Shown here in pieces: positions 46,549 through 55,660 of a stretch of 64,000 bases of DNA. The DNA lies in assembly GCF_003051105.1 (NCBI RefSeq), contig NZ_QAOO01000003.1:114594-178593 (forward strand), in the 5' to 3' direction. The translations under genes were made by a program, and so were the position numbers. Origin of the DNA: Nitrosomonas nitrosa (GTDB lineage Bacteria > Pseudomonadota > Gammaproteobacteria > Burkholderiales > Nitrosomonadaceae). How positions within the stretch are numbered: position 1 is the stretch's first letter; each line of letters begins with the position of its first letter. The notes beneath the pieces are model-generated. The model saw only the letters and a program-made list of their open reading frames with translations. It was not told the origin of the DNA and searched no databases.

Positions 46549-46620
46549 TCTTCCTATCTGACGGCCTGTTAATACCGGAGTAAAAAAGTGTCAAATAGCA
46601 CGCGAAATATGTGCCAATAA

Positions 46621-46664
46621 GGTAACTCAAATCCACAGGCTTTAGCCGCTGGGTTTGAGTTACC
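46621..46664. repeat. IS200/IS605-type end hairpin
   Basis: GGTAACTCAAATCC pairs with GGGTTTGAGTTACC across a loop holding GGCTTTAGCC, making a long stem-loop. It lies about 55 bases past the stop of the minus-strand tnpA remnant, where the right end hairpin of IS200/IS605 elements is found. Confidence 0.6.
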
Positions 46665-46717
46665 GACTGGAAGTCCGGTACGCACCGACTAAACGACGCG
46701 TCTTATTCCGGCTCCAT

Positions 46718-46828
46718 TCAAAAATTATCGTTTGGATTGGGTGCAATGTGATTCTCCAAGAGTTGCTTGATCATTTCTTCTGTCATCTGATTTACCGTCG
46801 CGCAGAAATATCCTCGCGCCAAAAAATG
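46718..46828 (-). pseudogene. IS200-type TnpA transposase, C-terminal remnant
   Basis: On the minus strand the frame reads HFLARGYFCATVNQMTEEM and on to IKQLLENHIAPNPNDNF then stop. The RGYFxATV and (T/D)EExIKxYxxxQ pattern is the C-terminal end of Y1 transposases of the IS200/IS605 family. The position of the catalytic Tyr in the last helix reads Leu. Upstream the frame is lost, so only about 36 codons remain. The family end hairpin sits just downstream. Confidence 0.6.
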
Positions 46829-46943
46829 CCTTCCCCTGGTAAAAACGGGTCAGATCCATTTTATAAATAACATCATTATGTTTAATTAATTGCTTTATGC
46901 TATTCTTTATACTTATAAGAACTTGTATTAAAGGGTTTTAATT

Positions 46944-47177
46944 ATGAGAACGACCATTGATATCGATGACCAGTTATTACTTTATGCGAAGCAGAAAGCT
47001 GCGGAACAGAACTGTTCACTGAAGAATATTGTGGAAGATGCGCTAAGAGAGTTTTTTTCACATCCTCCAGCTAGTGATCGTGAAATAAAACTAGAGACTT
47101 TCTCAGGCGACGGATTAAAGCCAGGAATTGATCTGGACAATAGCCGCCGTTTGAATGACGTTATGGATGGTTTGTGA
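46944..47177 (+). CDS. vapB: VapB-like antitoxin
   Basis: A 77-residue antitoxin. The N-terminus MRTTIDIDDQLLLYAKQKAAEQNCSLKNIVEDALREFF is a ribbon-helix-helix DNA-binding fold typical of VapB antitoxins. The acidic and disordered C-terminal part (SGDGLKPGIDLDNSRRLNDVMDG) would wrap the toxin. Its stop overlaps the toxin start (TGATG), the usual type II arrangement. Just upstream is an AT-rich promoter region (46860-46940) and AAGGG as ribosome site. VapB with VapC should autoregulate this promoter (family knowledge). Confidence 0.85.
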   Translation: MRTTIDIDDQLLLYAKQKAAEQNCSLKNIVEDALREFFSHPPASDREIKLETFSGDGLKPGIDLDNSRRLNDVMDGL

Positions 47178-47623
47178 TGTTTTTAATGGATGTCAATGTT
47201 TTGGTATATGCCTATCGTGAGGATGTTGCACATCATCAAGCTTGTCACCGTTGGTTGGAATCCACTGTTAACAGCCCAAAAGCATTCGGTTATTCCGAAA
47301 TGGTGATGAATGGTTTTTTACGGGTTGTTACGCATCCAAAAGTATTTGAAACACCGTCGGATTTATCAAGTGCCATGCGTTTTGTGAACCAGGTGAGGCA
47401 TGCGCAGAATGCTGTATGCATTATGCCAAGTACAAGGCATTGGCAGATTTTTACGGATTGTCTGTTGCAAATCGATGCTCGCGGGAATGATGTGTCCGAT
47501 GCTTATCTTGCGGCATTGGCATTGGAATGGAATTGTCAATGGGTAACTATGGATAAGGGTTTTAAACGATTTAAAGGGTTAAAGTGCCGAAATCCTATGC
47601 AGCTATTGTCCCGTAATGCCTAG
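47177..47623 (+). CDS. vapC: VapC-like PIN-domain toxin
   Basis: A 148-residue PIN-domain ribonuclease. The first acidic residue is in MFLMDVNVLVYAYRED, a conserved Glu in YSEMVMNGFLRVV, and the third acidic group in GNDVSDAYLAALA followed by WVTMDKGFKRF. All PIN catalytic positions are present, so it should be active. VapC toxins cut tRNA or rRNA; the target here is not known. Start is the ATG inside TGATG at the vapB stop (a GTG one codon earlier is also possible). Oddly its last eight bases overlap the start of a transposase gene, so the toxin is coupled to both its antitoxin and a transposase. Confidence 0.87.
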   Translation: MFLMDVNVLVYAYREDVAHHQACHRWLESTVNSPKAFGYSEMVMNGFLRVVTHPKVFETPSDLSSAMRFVNQVRHAQNAVCIMPSTRHWQIFTDCLLQIDARGNDVSDAYLAALALEWNCQWVTMDKGFKRFKGLKCRNPMQLLSRNA

Positions 47624-48317
47624 AAAATCCCGGTTCTTTATGCCCGGTATTCCGGTGCATGCATTTCAGCGCGGGCATAATAAAGCACCTGTATTCTTTG
47701 ACGATGAAGATTACCTGACTTATCTGCGTTTTTTGAAAGCAGCAGCGGACGATCTGGATTGCCGGCTACACGCTTATGTGTTGATGACGAATCATGTGCA
47801 TTTGCTCGTCACACCCAAAACATCGGACGGTATTAGCTTGTTGTTTCAAAGTGTCGGCCGTCAGTATGTGCCCTATATAAATAAAACATATGGCAGACGG
47901 GGGAGTTTGTGGGAAGGGCGCTATAAAGCTTGTTTGATCGATGCAGATAACTATTTGCTGGCTTGCATGCGTTACATTGAGCTGAATCCAGTGCGTGCTG
48001 GAATGGTGATGCACCCAGCAGAATACCGTTGGTCTAGTTATGCCTGCAACGCCTTGGGTGTTGATAATGCATTGATTACACCGCATGCCCAATACTTGGC
48101 GTTGGGTTTAACAAGTATACCTCGGAGGAAAGCTTATAAAGAATGTTTTAATGTCTCTGTAGAGGATAATGAATTGGTACTGTTTCGCCAAGCGCTGCAA
48201 TCCGGTACGCCGCTGGGTCATGATCGATTCAAGGCAGAAATTGAATCTGTGCTCGGCCGTAAGATTGGTCAGGTTAAAGCAGGTAGACCGCGTAAATTCG
48301 ACCGGATAGCGGGTTAG
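47616..48317 (+). CDS. REP-associated tyrosine transposase (RAYT)
   Basis: A 233-residue Y1-family transposase. N-terminus MPRKSRFFMPGIPVHAFQRGHNK is typical of RAYTs. HUH metal site H60-V-H62 in LMTNHVHLLV, catalytic Tyr120 in ACMRYIELNPVRAGM, GSLWEGRYKA, and YRWSSY after the Tyr helix. All active residues are kept, so it is probably functional. RAYTs are domesticated single-copy enzymes linked to REP palindromes, not classical IS elements. Its start codon lies inside the vapC stop region (8-base overlap in another frame), so expression would depend on toxin-antitoxin translation. Confidence 0.9.
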   Translation: MPRKSRFFMPGIPVHAFQRGHNKAPVFFDDEDYLTYLRFLKAAADDLDCRLHAYVLMTNHVHLLVTPKTSDGISLLFQSVGRQYVPYINKTYGRRGSLWEGRYKACLIDADNYLLACMRYIELNPVRAGMVMHPAEYRWSSYACNALGVDNALITPHAQYLALGLTSIPRRKAYKECFNVSVEDNELVLFRQALQSGTPLGHDRFKAEIESVLGRKIGQVKAGRPRKFDRIAG

Positions 48318-48611
48318 ATAGCGAAGCGGCTTGGTTAGCTGAATAGGATTCAGTAAATGAGCGAGTTGCGTATAATTGATTGAGTTTTTAATGTTGTTAT
48401 CCGCAGCGCGTGAACAGCGGGGTTAATCATTGTTGGCATATCATGGCTTATGAATCAGAATCTTTCGATTGGCAGTTGTTGTTAAGCGATTTTCTAAGGA
48501 TACTCAAATCGGTACCTGTATTAGATTCAGTATTGCCTGCAGATAGCGATATTTTTCTGTTTTTCAGTCCCAGTTACCCAATAAATCTTTTCAAGCAATC
48601 GATCTTTTTTG
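48318..48611. other. 294-base stretch between the RAYT gene and a transposase remnant
   Basis: A GTG-started frame covers 48410-48676 (about 88 codons, with an in-frame ATG at 48443 and a TATAAT at 48372-48377 upstream), but I recognise no family in it and codon use looks atypical. It may be eroded mobile DNA. No clear REP palindrome was seen here. Confidence 0.3.
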
Positions 48612-48860
48612 ATGATCGGCACACTGATTCCTCATTTTTCCCCGGCTTATTACGCAGCAGTGGAATCAGCCATTAATGCACTGGAAGTGCACGGTTTAGA
48701 CAAATGTCCAAATTATGGCATTGAAGGTTTTAAACGTTATGTTGCACTAGCTATCGTTGCCAGAAACATCCGCCGAATAGGTGATATTCTGTGGCAGCAG
48801 GATGTGGAACGGAAACGCAAGGCTATAAAACGTAAATTAAAATACCAGCAAGCAGCCTAG
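48612..48860 (+). pseudogene. ISNCY-like transposase, C-terminal fragment
   Basis: The frame reads AAVESAINALEVHGLDKC then NYGIEGFKRYVALAIVARNIRRIGDIL, followed by a basic tail (KRKAIKRKLKYQQ). The pattern VESxINALExHGLDxCPxxGxxGFxRYVxLAxVAxN is the C-terminal part of ISNCY-type transposases. The N-terminal three quarters are missing. The fragment ends directly at the broken toxin gene on the opposite strand, so it or its insertion may have damaged that gene. Confidence 0.6.
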
Positions 48861-49100
48861 ACTCGCCAACGACGAAAAAAACGCCTGATTGCGAGCAATC
48901 AGAGATGGGTGCTGGGTGAAATTCCAGAACGTGTGTCAGAACGATATAATCATTCGCTTTGGCGTAAGCCATGATTTCACTGTCTGATGCATTGTATGTA
49001 CCAAGTGCAGACCCGTGAGCTGCCTCAAAGCCTGCGCTAGTTTGCATATCGACCCAGCGCCCCAACGTAGAAGCAAATTCATGTCGATGAGCAGTTTCAT
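48823..49100 (-). pseudogene. DUF5615 (VapC45-like) PIN toxin, frameshifted
   Basis: The start MKLLIDMNLLLRW overlaps the antitoxin stop (ATGA at 49097-49100). The expected continuation (alternating W, GFEAAHWSALG, DSEIMAYAKANDYIVLTHDLDF) appears only in another frame: RWVDMQTSAGFEAAHGSAL and SDSEIMAYAKANDYIVLTH. A frameshift near 49065 therefore breaks the gene, and the 3' end past LTHVLEFH is lost and replaced by unrelated sequence. A palindrome CTGATTGC-2-GCAATCAG (48885-48902) lies in the decayed part. Toxin activity is not expected. Confidence 0.7.
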
Positions 49101-49327
49101 GAAGAAGCTAAAATGACTTCACGTTCCTCCGCACGCCATGCGGCGTAACGCAGCGCCTGCATAATGTCTTCACGCGCAAGATAGGGATAGTCGGTGAGAA
49201 TTTCATCGACGCTGCGGCCCGCACCGATTTGTCCGACGATCATACCGACTGTAATACGCATTCCCCGGATACAGGCTTTGCCGCCCATGATGCCGGGTTG
49301 CTGGGTGATACGATCGAGTTGCTCCAT
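49097..49327 (-). CDS. DUF433 antitoxin (VapB45-like)
   Basis: A 76-residue protein. MEQLDRITQQPGIMGGKACIRGMRITVGMIVGQIGAGRSVDEILTDYPYLAREDIMQALRYAA is a complete DUF433 domain, a winged-helix/RHH-like antitoxin. Start ATG at 49327 has AAGGA upstream; the frame is open further back but without a ribosome site. Gene order DUF433 then DUF5615 with ATGA overlap is the standard pair. Since its toxin is broken, it is an orphan antitoxin that could still repress its own promoter or neutralise a related toxin elsewhere (inference). Confidence 0.88.
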   Translation of the reverse strand: MEQLDRITQQPGIMGGKACIRGMRITVGMIVGQIGAGRSVDEILTDYPYLAREDIMQALRYAAWRAEEREVILASS

Positions 49328-49475
49328 ATTCTTATCCTTGTCAGTCTCAACAGCACCGTCATTTTTAAAACAAAAACATGCAAATACAGGATTAATGTGC
49401 TTGTCGGGAGGAGGGAGATCCATCTGAATGGAAAGCTTGCTCTGTTGTCGATAAGCACACTACCATGAAGCCTGC

Positions 49476-52400
49476 TCAACGTTCATAGGACAATATCGGC
49501 GCTAGCCACCTTTCCGCTTCTTCGATGCTCCAGCTTTTTCTTCTAGCATAATCTTCGACTTGATCCTTACCGATTTTACCCACGGCAAAATAGGTCGATT
49601 CCGGATGGGAGAAATAGAAGCCAGAAACGGCTGCAGTGGGTACCATGGCAAAGGATTCAGTAATGATAATACCGGCGCGTTTTTCTGCTTCAAGTAAAGC
49701 GAATAGGGGCCCTTTTTCGGTATGGTCGGGGCAGGCTGGATAACCCGGCGCCGGGCGGATTCCTTGATATTGTTCATCAATGAGCTGTTCGTTGGTTAGG
49801 GTTTCATCTTTGGCATAGCCCCAGAATTCCCGTCGGACGCGTGCGTGCATGTGTTCGGCAAACGCTTCGGCTAAACGATCAGCCAATGCTTTTAAAATGA
49901 TTGCACTGTAATCATCGTTGGCTGCTTCGAAGGCGGCGACACGCTCATCGATACCGAAGCCTGCACCAACGGCGAATAAACCAATCGTATCTAGCAGGCC
50001 GCTTTCTTTGGGCGCGATGAAATCAGCCAGGCATATGTTGGGTCGCCCGGCCGGTTTGACCGTTTGCTGGCGCAAGCAGTGGTAGGTCATCAGTACTTTG
50101 CTGCGCGATTTATCAGCGTAAATTTCGATATCGTCATGATTGACCGTATTGGCTGGAAAGATCGCGATGACCGCATTGGCGGTGAGCCATTTCTGCTCGA
50201 TAATTTTTTTCAACATCGTTTGCGCGTCACGGAACAGGCTGCTCGCAGCCTCGCCAACCACTTCATCCGTGAGAATGGCCGGGTAGCGCCCAGATAGCTC
50301 CCATGCCTGGAAAAAAGGCGTCCAATCAATATAGGGTACTATCGCTTCCAAGGGATAGTTGTTCAAGGTGCGAATACCCGTGAAGCTAGATTCAGGCGGT
50401 GTGTACTGTTGCCAGTCTATTTTCACTGCATTGGCACGTGCCTCAGCAAGGGTTAGTAATTGCGTAGGCCCTTTCTTGTTTTTTTGCTGGGTACGCACTT
50501 TTTCTTGCTCAGCTTTGATTTCCTGTGCATAAGCAACATGCTGGTCTTCCGACATGAGTTGACTGCATACGCCCACGGCACGGCTTGCATCGGGTACCCA
50601 TACCGTCACACCACTGTAGTGCGGGGCAATTTTTACCGCTGTATGCACTCGAGAGGTGGTGGCACCGCCAATGAGCAACGGGATGGTGAAGCCTTCACGC
50701 TCCATTTCCTTGGCGACATGGGCCATTTCCTCCAGCGACGGCGTAATCAGACCGGACAAGCCGATAATGTTTGCTTTTTCGTTGCGGGCCATTTCCAGGA
50801 TCTTGGCGCTTGGCACCATCACGCCCATATTGATCACTTCATAATTGTTACATTGCAGCACCACGGTGACGATATTTTTGCCGATGTCGTGCACATCACC
50901 TTTTACGGTGGCAATGACGATTTTCCCTTTAGGCTTGTTATCGCCAGAGAGCTTCTTTTCCGCTTCGATGTAGGGAAGCAAATAAGCGACAGCCTGTTTC
51001 ATGACGCGTGCAGATTTGACGACTTGCGGCAAGAACATTTTTCCTGCACCAAACAAATCGCCGACTACATTCATCCCGTCCATGAGCGGGCCTTCGATTA
51101 CTTCGATGGGTCGCCCGCCTTTGTTTTCGATTTCTTGCCGGATGATTTCGGTGTCTTCTTCGATGTAGCTACTGATCCCTTTGACCAGTGCATGGGTCAG
51201 ACGTTGACGGACCGGTTCGTTACGCCAAGAGAGATCTTCGATCTGCTCTTTCTTCTGCCCTTTGAAATTTTCGGCAAATTCAACCAAGCGTTCGGTCGCA
51301 TCGGGGCGGCGGTTGAGCAGCACATCCTCTACCCGCTCGAGTAAATCTCCGGGAATATCGGAATAAACGCCCAGTTGCCCTGCATTGACAATCCCCATAG
51401 TCATGCCTGCTTGGATCGCATGGTATAAGAAGGCGGTATGTATGGCTTCCCTGATCGGCTCGTTTCCGCGGAAAGAGAAGGAGACGTTGGATACGCCGCC
51501 ACTGACTTTGGCGTAGGGTAAGGTTTGCTTGATGACTCGGGTCGCTTCGATGAAATCGAGCGCGTAGTTATTATGTTCTTCGATACCCGTGGCAACCGCA
51601 AAGATATTGGGGTCGAAAATGATATCTTCAGGCGGAAAGCCGACCTGGTCGACGAGCAAGCGGTAACTGCGTGTGCAGATTTCCACTTTGCGTGCTTGTG
51701 TATCGGCCTGTCCTTGTTCATCGAATGCCATGACGATGATCGCGGCACCATAGCGACGCGCGAGCTTCGCATGATAAATGAATTCCTCTTCTCCTTCTTT
51801 CATGCTGATCGAATTAATGATCGCTTTACCCTGGATGCATTGCAGGCCAGCTTCGATGATTGACCATTTACTTGAATCGATCATGATCGGCACGCGGCTG
51901 ATATCGGGTTCGGCTGCGATCAAATTGAGGAAGGTCACCATGGCTTTTTGCGAATCGAGCATGGCTTCGTCCATATTGATGTCGATAATTTGTGCGCCAT
52001 TTTCGACTTGACTGCGCGCAATGCTTAATGCTTCCGCATAGTTGTCGTTCAGGATCAAGCGTGCGAACGCTTTCGAACCAGTCACATTGGTACGCTCGCC
52101 GACATTGACGAATAACGAGTCATCGCCGATATTGAGCGGCTCTAGACCCGATAGGCGGAGTTTCTTGGGGATGTCGGGTATTTTTCTCGGTGCGATATCC
52201 TTGACGGCCTCGGCGATAGCCTTGATATGGTCGGGTGTTGTACCACAGCAGCCCCCGACAATATTCACGAAACCCGATTGGGCAAATTCTTTGATCAGGC
52301 TTGCCGTATATTCGGGAGATTCATCGTAACCCGTATCCGATAAGGGGTTCGGTAGACCGGCATTGGGGTGGGTGCTGGTATAGACGTCGGCAACATTGGA

Positions 52401-53189
52401 GAGTTCTTCGACATAAGGGCGCATCAATTCTGCACCCAACGCACAATTGATCCCGATCGACAAAGGTTGGGCGTGCCTGACCGAATTCCAGAATGCTTCC
52501 GGGGTCTGACCGGAAAGATTGCGACCGGAAGCATCGGTGATCGTAACTGAAATCATCACCGGCAGGCGCAACTGATGTCGCTCAAAATATTGATCGATGG
52601 CAAACAATGCTGCCTTGGCATTTAAGGTATCGAAAATGGTCTCGACCAGCAGGATATCGACTCCGCCGTCGACTAAACCGTGAATCGATTCGGAATAGTC
52701 GGTGACGAGTTGCGCGAAGGTAATCGATCGGAAGCCAGGGTCATTGACATCCGGTGAAATTGAGGCAGTTTTGGTAGTGGGGCCAATAACACCGGCGACA
52801 AAGCGAGGTTTGTCGGGTGTCTTGGTTTCCATCGCGAGCGCTTCTTCTCGCGCCAGTTGTGCACCGGCAAAATTCAGCTCATATACCCATTCTTGCATGT
52901 GGTAATCAGCCATCGAAGGTGCATTGGAGTTGAAGGTATTGGTCTCGATGATATCAGCCCCAGCTTCGAGATAGCGCGCATGGATCGAGCGGATGATTTC
53001 AGGCTGCGTCAAAGTCAACAAATCATTGTTACCTTTGAGATCATGAGGGTAGTCCGCAAAACGGGTACCTCGGTAATCGGTTTCACTCAACTTATGGCTT
53101 TGGATCATAGTGCCCATTGCGCCGTCGAGAATCAGAATGCGGCGAGCAAGCAAATTTTCCAAGAGAGTAGTGCGGTGATGGTGAGACAT
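49476..53189 (-). CDS. metH: Cobalamin-dependent methionine synthase
   Basis: A 1237-residue four-module enzyme transferring methyl from methyltetrahydrofolate via cobalamin to homocysteine. Homocysteine module 1-330 (MGTMIQ, INCALGA, zinc cysteines in [10 protein letters not shown]), pterin module 350-620 ([27 protein letters not shown]), cap 650-740, B12 domain 745-890 with the axial-ligand motif [10 protein letters not shown], and AdoMet reactivation domain 920-1230 ([15 protein letters not shown]). It is full length. It shows that the cell uses or imports cobalamin, relevant to the B12 sensor at 42.5 kb. Single-gene transcript with its own promoter at about 53226. Confidence 0.97.
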   Translation of the reverse strand: MSHHHRTTLLENLLARRILILDGAMGTMIQSHKLSETDYRGTRFADYPHDLKGNNDLLTLTQPEIIRSIHARYLEAGADIIETNTFNSNAPSMADYHMQEWVYELNFAGAQLAREEALAMETKTPDKPRFVAGVIGPTTKTASISPDVNDPGFRSITFAQLVTDYSESIHGLVDGGVDILLVETIFDTLNAKAALFAIDQYFERHQLRLPVMISVTITDASGRNLSGQTPEAFWNSVRHAQPLSIGINCALGAELMRPYVEELSNVADVYTSTHPNAGLPNPLSDTGYDESPEYTASLIKEFAQSGFVNIVGGCCGTTPDHIKAIAEAVKDIAPRKIPDIPKKLRLSGLEPLNIGDDSLFVNVGERTNVTGSKAFARLILNDNYAEALSIARSQVENGAQIIDINMDEAMLDSQKAMVTFLNLIAAEPDISRVPIMIDSSKWSIIEAGLQCIQGKAIINSISMKEGEEEFIYHAKLARRYGAAIIVMAFDEQGQADTQARKVEICTRSYRLLVDQVGFPPEDIIFDPNIFAVATGIEEHNNYALDFIEATRVIKQTLPYAKVSGGVSNVSFSFRGNEPIREAIHTAFLYHAIQAGMTMGIVNAGQLGVYSDIPGDLLERVEDVLLNRRPDATERLVEFAENFKGQKKEQIEDLSWRNEPVRQRLTHALVKGISSYIEEDTEIIRQEIENKGGRPIEVIEGPLMDGMNVVGDLFGAGKMFLPQVVKSARVMKQAVAYLLPYIEAEKKLSGDNKPKGKIVIATVKGDVHDIGKNIVTVVLQCNNYEVINMGVMVPSAKILEMARNEKANIIGLSGLITPSLEEMAHVAKEMEREGFTIPLLIGGATTSRVHTAVKIAPHYSGVTVWVPDASRAVGVCSQLMSEDQHVAYAQEIKAEQEKVRTQQKNKKGPTQLLTLAEARANAVKIDWQQYTPPESSFTGIRTLNNYPLEAIVPYIDWTPFFQAWELSGRYPAILTDEVVGEAASSLFRDAQTMLKKIIEQKWLTANAVIAIFPANTVNHDDIEIYADKSRSKVLMTYHCLRQQTVKPAGRPNICLADFIAPKESGLLDTIGLFAVGAGFGIDERVAAFEAANDDYSAIILKALADRLAEAFAEHMHARVRREFWGYAKDETLTNEQLIDEQYQGIRPAPGYPACPDHTEKGPLFALLEAEKRAGIIITESFAMVPTAAVSGFYFSHPESTYFAVGKIGKDQVEDYARRKSWSIEEAERWLAPILSYER

Positions 53190-53225
53190 GATGAAATGAT
53201 GTTAAGTTAACAATGCAAAGGGTAG

Positions 53226-53264
53226 ATTATACCCCATGCCCTCCCTCATGACTTGAGGAAGGGC
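53226..53264 (-). promoter_or_regulatory. metH promoter with overlapping palindrome
   Basis: On the minus strand a perfect TATAAT -10 (53226-53231) follows GCCCTTCCTCA-5-TGAGGGAGGGC (53238-53264, 10 of 11 pairs), which covers the -35 position where no good -35 box is seen. Outer TACCCC/GGGGGTA arms flank it. An operator for an activator or repressor is more likely than an RNA hairpin, because it would lie upstream of the transcription start. Confidence 0.4.
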
Positions 53265-53452
53265 GATACGGAGGGGGTATGTCTTTGTGTGGCGATCGTA
53301 TAACGCGCTACCAGCGTGTCTAAACAGGGCCTACTTCAAAAAAAATTAACATAATTGAGATCATTCAGACATGAACACATCGTAAGGTACGCGTGCACGG
53401 CGCTGTGCTTATTAGACGAAAAATGTGTTTCCACTATTAAGAGGAATCTCTC

Positions 53453-54769
53453 ATGGATTATGAAAAAACATTAGCGATCGTTGCTGCATGCATGTTGTTG
53501 TCCTTGGTGGCGGTCAGATTGTCGCATGCTGGGATGGATGGCCCTGTTACATTACCTAAGAAGGGTGCAGAAGAAGCAGCAAAAGCAAAAAGCATGAATG
53601 TGCAGCTCGGCCCTCGGCCATTTTTTTTGATCGACGATATGGACGAAAGCGTACTTAAGGATAAGTTGATGTCCTGTACGGAAGGGCCGTTTAAAAGAAC
53701 GGATTTCTCGATTGGGCACCGTGGCGCACCCTTGCAATTTCCTGAACATACCCGAGAATCTTATTTGGCCGCGGCACGAATGGGAGCAGGCATGATCGAA
53801 TGTGATGTCACTTTCACGCAAGATCGTGAGCTGGTTTGCCGTCATTCGCAGTGCGATCTGCATACGACGACCAATATTCTGGCTATCCCAGAGTTGGCGG
53901 CAAAATGCAGCATCCCTTTTGTGCCTGCCGAAATTGACCCAGTTACAGGAGAAGTGATTAAGCCAGCCTATGCGCAATGCTGTACCAGTGATATTACGCT
54001 CGCTGAATTCAAGCGGCTCAGCGGCAAAATGGATGCAAGCGATCCAGCTGCTACCACGGCAGAAGCATATCTGGGAGGTACAGCGAACTGGCGCACTGAT
54101 CTCTATGCCGGGAAAGGTACGCTATTGTCGCATAAGGAAAGTATTGCATTGTTTAAGCAATTGGGGGTGAAAATGATACCTGAACTCAAGCAGGCGAGTG
54201 TGCCCATGCCTTTTCAGGGGGATTTCACCCAGCATGATTACGCGCAAAAAATGATCGACGAATACAAAGAGGCAGGTGTTCTTCCTCAAAACGTTTATCC
54301 GCAGTCTTTCAATCTTGCTGACGTACTCTACTGGATTCAGTATGAGCCGGAATTTGGCGAACAGGCGGTTTATCTCGATGGTCGTTATGAGGAGGCTGAG
54401 TTCGATCATACCGATCCCGCTACCTGGAAACCCAGCATGAACGACCTTGCCGCTCGTGGGGTAAAGATTATCGCGCCGCCCATGTGGATGTTGCTTGCAG
54501 TGAATGAGAATGGTCAAATCGTGCCGTCACGTTATGCGCAGGCGGCCAAAGCATCAGGTCTCGACATCATCACCTGGACATTTGAACGTTCTGCGCCATT
54601 GATCAATGATGGCGACTGGTATCATCAGACGATTGACGATGTTATCAACAATGATGGCGATAAATATGTCGCGTTGGATGTGTTGGCCAAGCAGGTGGGA
54701 ATAACCGGTATCTTTTCAGATTGGCCGGCCACGACCACTTATTATGCTAATTGCCTGAATTTGAGATAA
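53453..54769 (+). CDS. Glycerophosphodiester phosphodiesterase, exported
   Basis: A 438-residue GDPD-family protein. Signal peptide about 1-26 ([21 protein letters not shown]). The TIM-barrel starts with [39 protein letters not shown], which holds the catalytic His-Arg, the Glu of PEHT and the ECDV metal site, then CRHSQCDL with the second His. It hydrolyses glycerophosphodiesters to glycerol-3-phosphate or acts on related phosphodiesters in the periplasm. An insert (about 125-190, with CSIPFVP and QCC) is long compared with GlpQ. Ribosome site GAGGAA seven bases before the ATG. A terminator follows at 54818. Confidence 0.9.
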   Translation: MDYEKTLAIVAACMLLSLVAVRLSHAGMDGPVTLPKKGAEEAAKAKSMNVQLGPRPFFLIDDMDESVLKDKLMSCTEGPFKRTDFSIGHRGAPLQFPEHTRESYLAAARMGAGMIECDVTFTQDRELVCRHSQCDLHTTTNILAIPELAAKCSIPFVPAEIDPVTGEVIKPAYAQCCTSDITLAEFKRLSGKMDASDPAATTAEAYLGGTANWRTDLYAGKGTLLSHKESIALFKQLGVKMIPELKQASVPMPFQGDFTQHDYAQKMIDEYKEAGVLPQNVYPQSFNLADVLYWIQYEPEFGEQAVYLDGRYEEAEFDHTDPATWKPSMNDLAARGVKIIAPPMWMLLAVNENGQIVPSRYAQAAKASGLDIITWTFERSAPLINDGDWYHQTIDDVINNDGDKYVALDVLAKQVGITGIFSDWPATTTYYANCLNLR

Positions 54770-54817
54770 CTCGTTGAGAAAATTAACTTAGATTAGTAAT
54801 AAATTGGTGTTTCTCTA

Positions 54818-54854
54818 AAGGTGGTTGGAGTGTATTCCTGCCACCTTCCTTTTT
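54818..54854 (+). terminator. Rho-independent terminator candidate
   Basis: AAGGTGG (54818-54824) pairs with CCACCTT (54841-54847), then CC and five T. It lies about 50 bases after the glycerophosphodiesterase stop and just before the convergent DUF3426 gene stop. Confidence 0.5.
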
Positions 54855-54864
54855 GCCGAGTGAA

Positions 54865-55644
54865 TCAGGGGTAGTGCAACAGGAGGCGGTAGCCGGTCGC
54901 TTTTAGTTCGCTGTTATCGAAATGATGTTCGATTTCGATCTCGCTTTTGGCTGCGAAAAATTTCGATTTGTTGTTAGGGCCGAGATAGTCTTTCGCCGTC
55001 AGAGTGCGTCTTGCCAGCGGCTGTCCTTGATTGTCCGTCAGAGTGAGTAACAGCGCAGGTAGCTCCTGGGGAAAAGGTGCGTGATTCTGTATGGTTGCCG
55101 TGAGGACTACCATTTCTCCCGGTCGGTTTGGATCGATACGCAAATCTGAAGATTCCAGGCTCAACAATTTCTCTTGGCGCGGTAAGCTGATTGTACATTG
55201 CAATAGTAAGCAATATTTTTCCAAGAATGGCTTGATAGCGGGTACGGAAACAGACAGTTCTATCCGGTAAAAATAAAGGCTGTACCCTACCAGAATAATC
55301 AGCATCATTAGACTCGTAAAAAACCATTTTCGTGTTTTGCGAGAAGGAGGTTGATCGCCGAGCAAGGTGGCTTCATAAGCCAAATCTTTTTCTTGATTCA
55401 AGAAATCGAAAGCGGGAGCAACCGATTCATGTCGAGGCGGGGATACCGATTCGCTGATTCGAGTTGATTCTTTATCGGAAAGTAAGTTGATGATCAACGA
55501 TTCAGGAATCGTTACGAGCGATGCAAACGCGTCAAACACCTGCTGGCATTGGTTGCATTGCACTTGGCCATCGTGAGCACGTAACTCATCGATCGTTAGA
55601 CAGAAAACAGTGCTACATTCCGAGCATCGCGTGATAAGCGCCAT
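54865..55644 (-). CDS. Zinc-ribbon DUF3426 membrane protein
   Basis: A 259-residue protein. An N-terminal zinc ribbon has two CxxC pairs (TRCSECSTVF and VQCNQCQQVFDAF, residues 7-40), a MJ0042-type finger. A linker follows, then one membrane segment (about 109-127, FTSLMMLIILVGYSLYFY), and a periplasmic DUF3426 beta domain with LRIDPNRPGEMVVLTATIQNHAPFPQELPALLLTLTD. The family is common next to prmA and accC in betaproteobacteria, exactly as here; its function is unknown. It is 16 bases downstream of prmA and probably the last gene of the aroQ/accBC/prmA run. Confidence 0.85.
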   Translation of the reverse strand: MALITRCSECSTVFCLTIDELRAHDGQVQCNQCQQVFDAFASLVTIPESLIINLLSDKESTRISESVSPPRHESVAPAFDFLNQEKDLAYEATLLGDQPPSRKTRKWFFTSLMMLIILVGYSLYFYRIELSVSVPAIKPFLEKYCLLLQCTISLPRQEKLLSLESSDLRIDPNRPGEMVVLTATIQNHAPFPQELPALLLTLTDNQGQPLARRTLTAKDYLGPNNKSKFFAAKSEIEIEHHFDNSELKATGYRLLLHYP

Positions 55645-55660
55645 TGCTATCCTGAAAACG

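Noticed and set aside
46655..46870. 71-codon plus-strand reading frame
   Set aside because: It lies over the IS200 end and the opposite-strand tnpA remnant, has no ribosome site and no family features.
48410..48676. 88-codon frame with GTG start before the ISNCY remnant
   Set aside because: No family features; it overlaps the transposase fragment in another frame. Kept only as a note in the intergenic entry.
53190..53452. Cobalamin or SAM/SAH riboswitch upstream of metH
   Set aside because: No B12 box or SAH/SAM core could be found; the palindrome present overlaps the promoter rather than a leader RNA.
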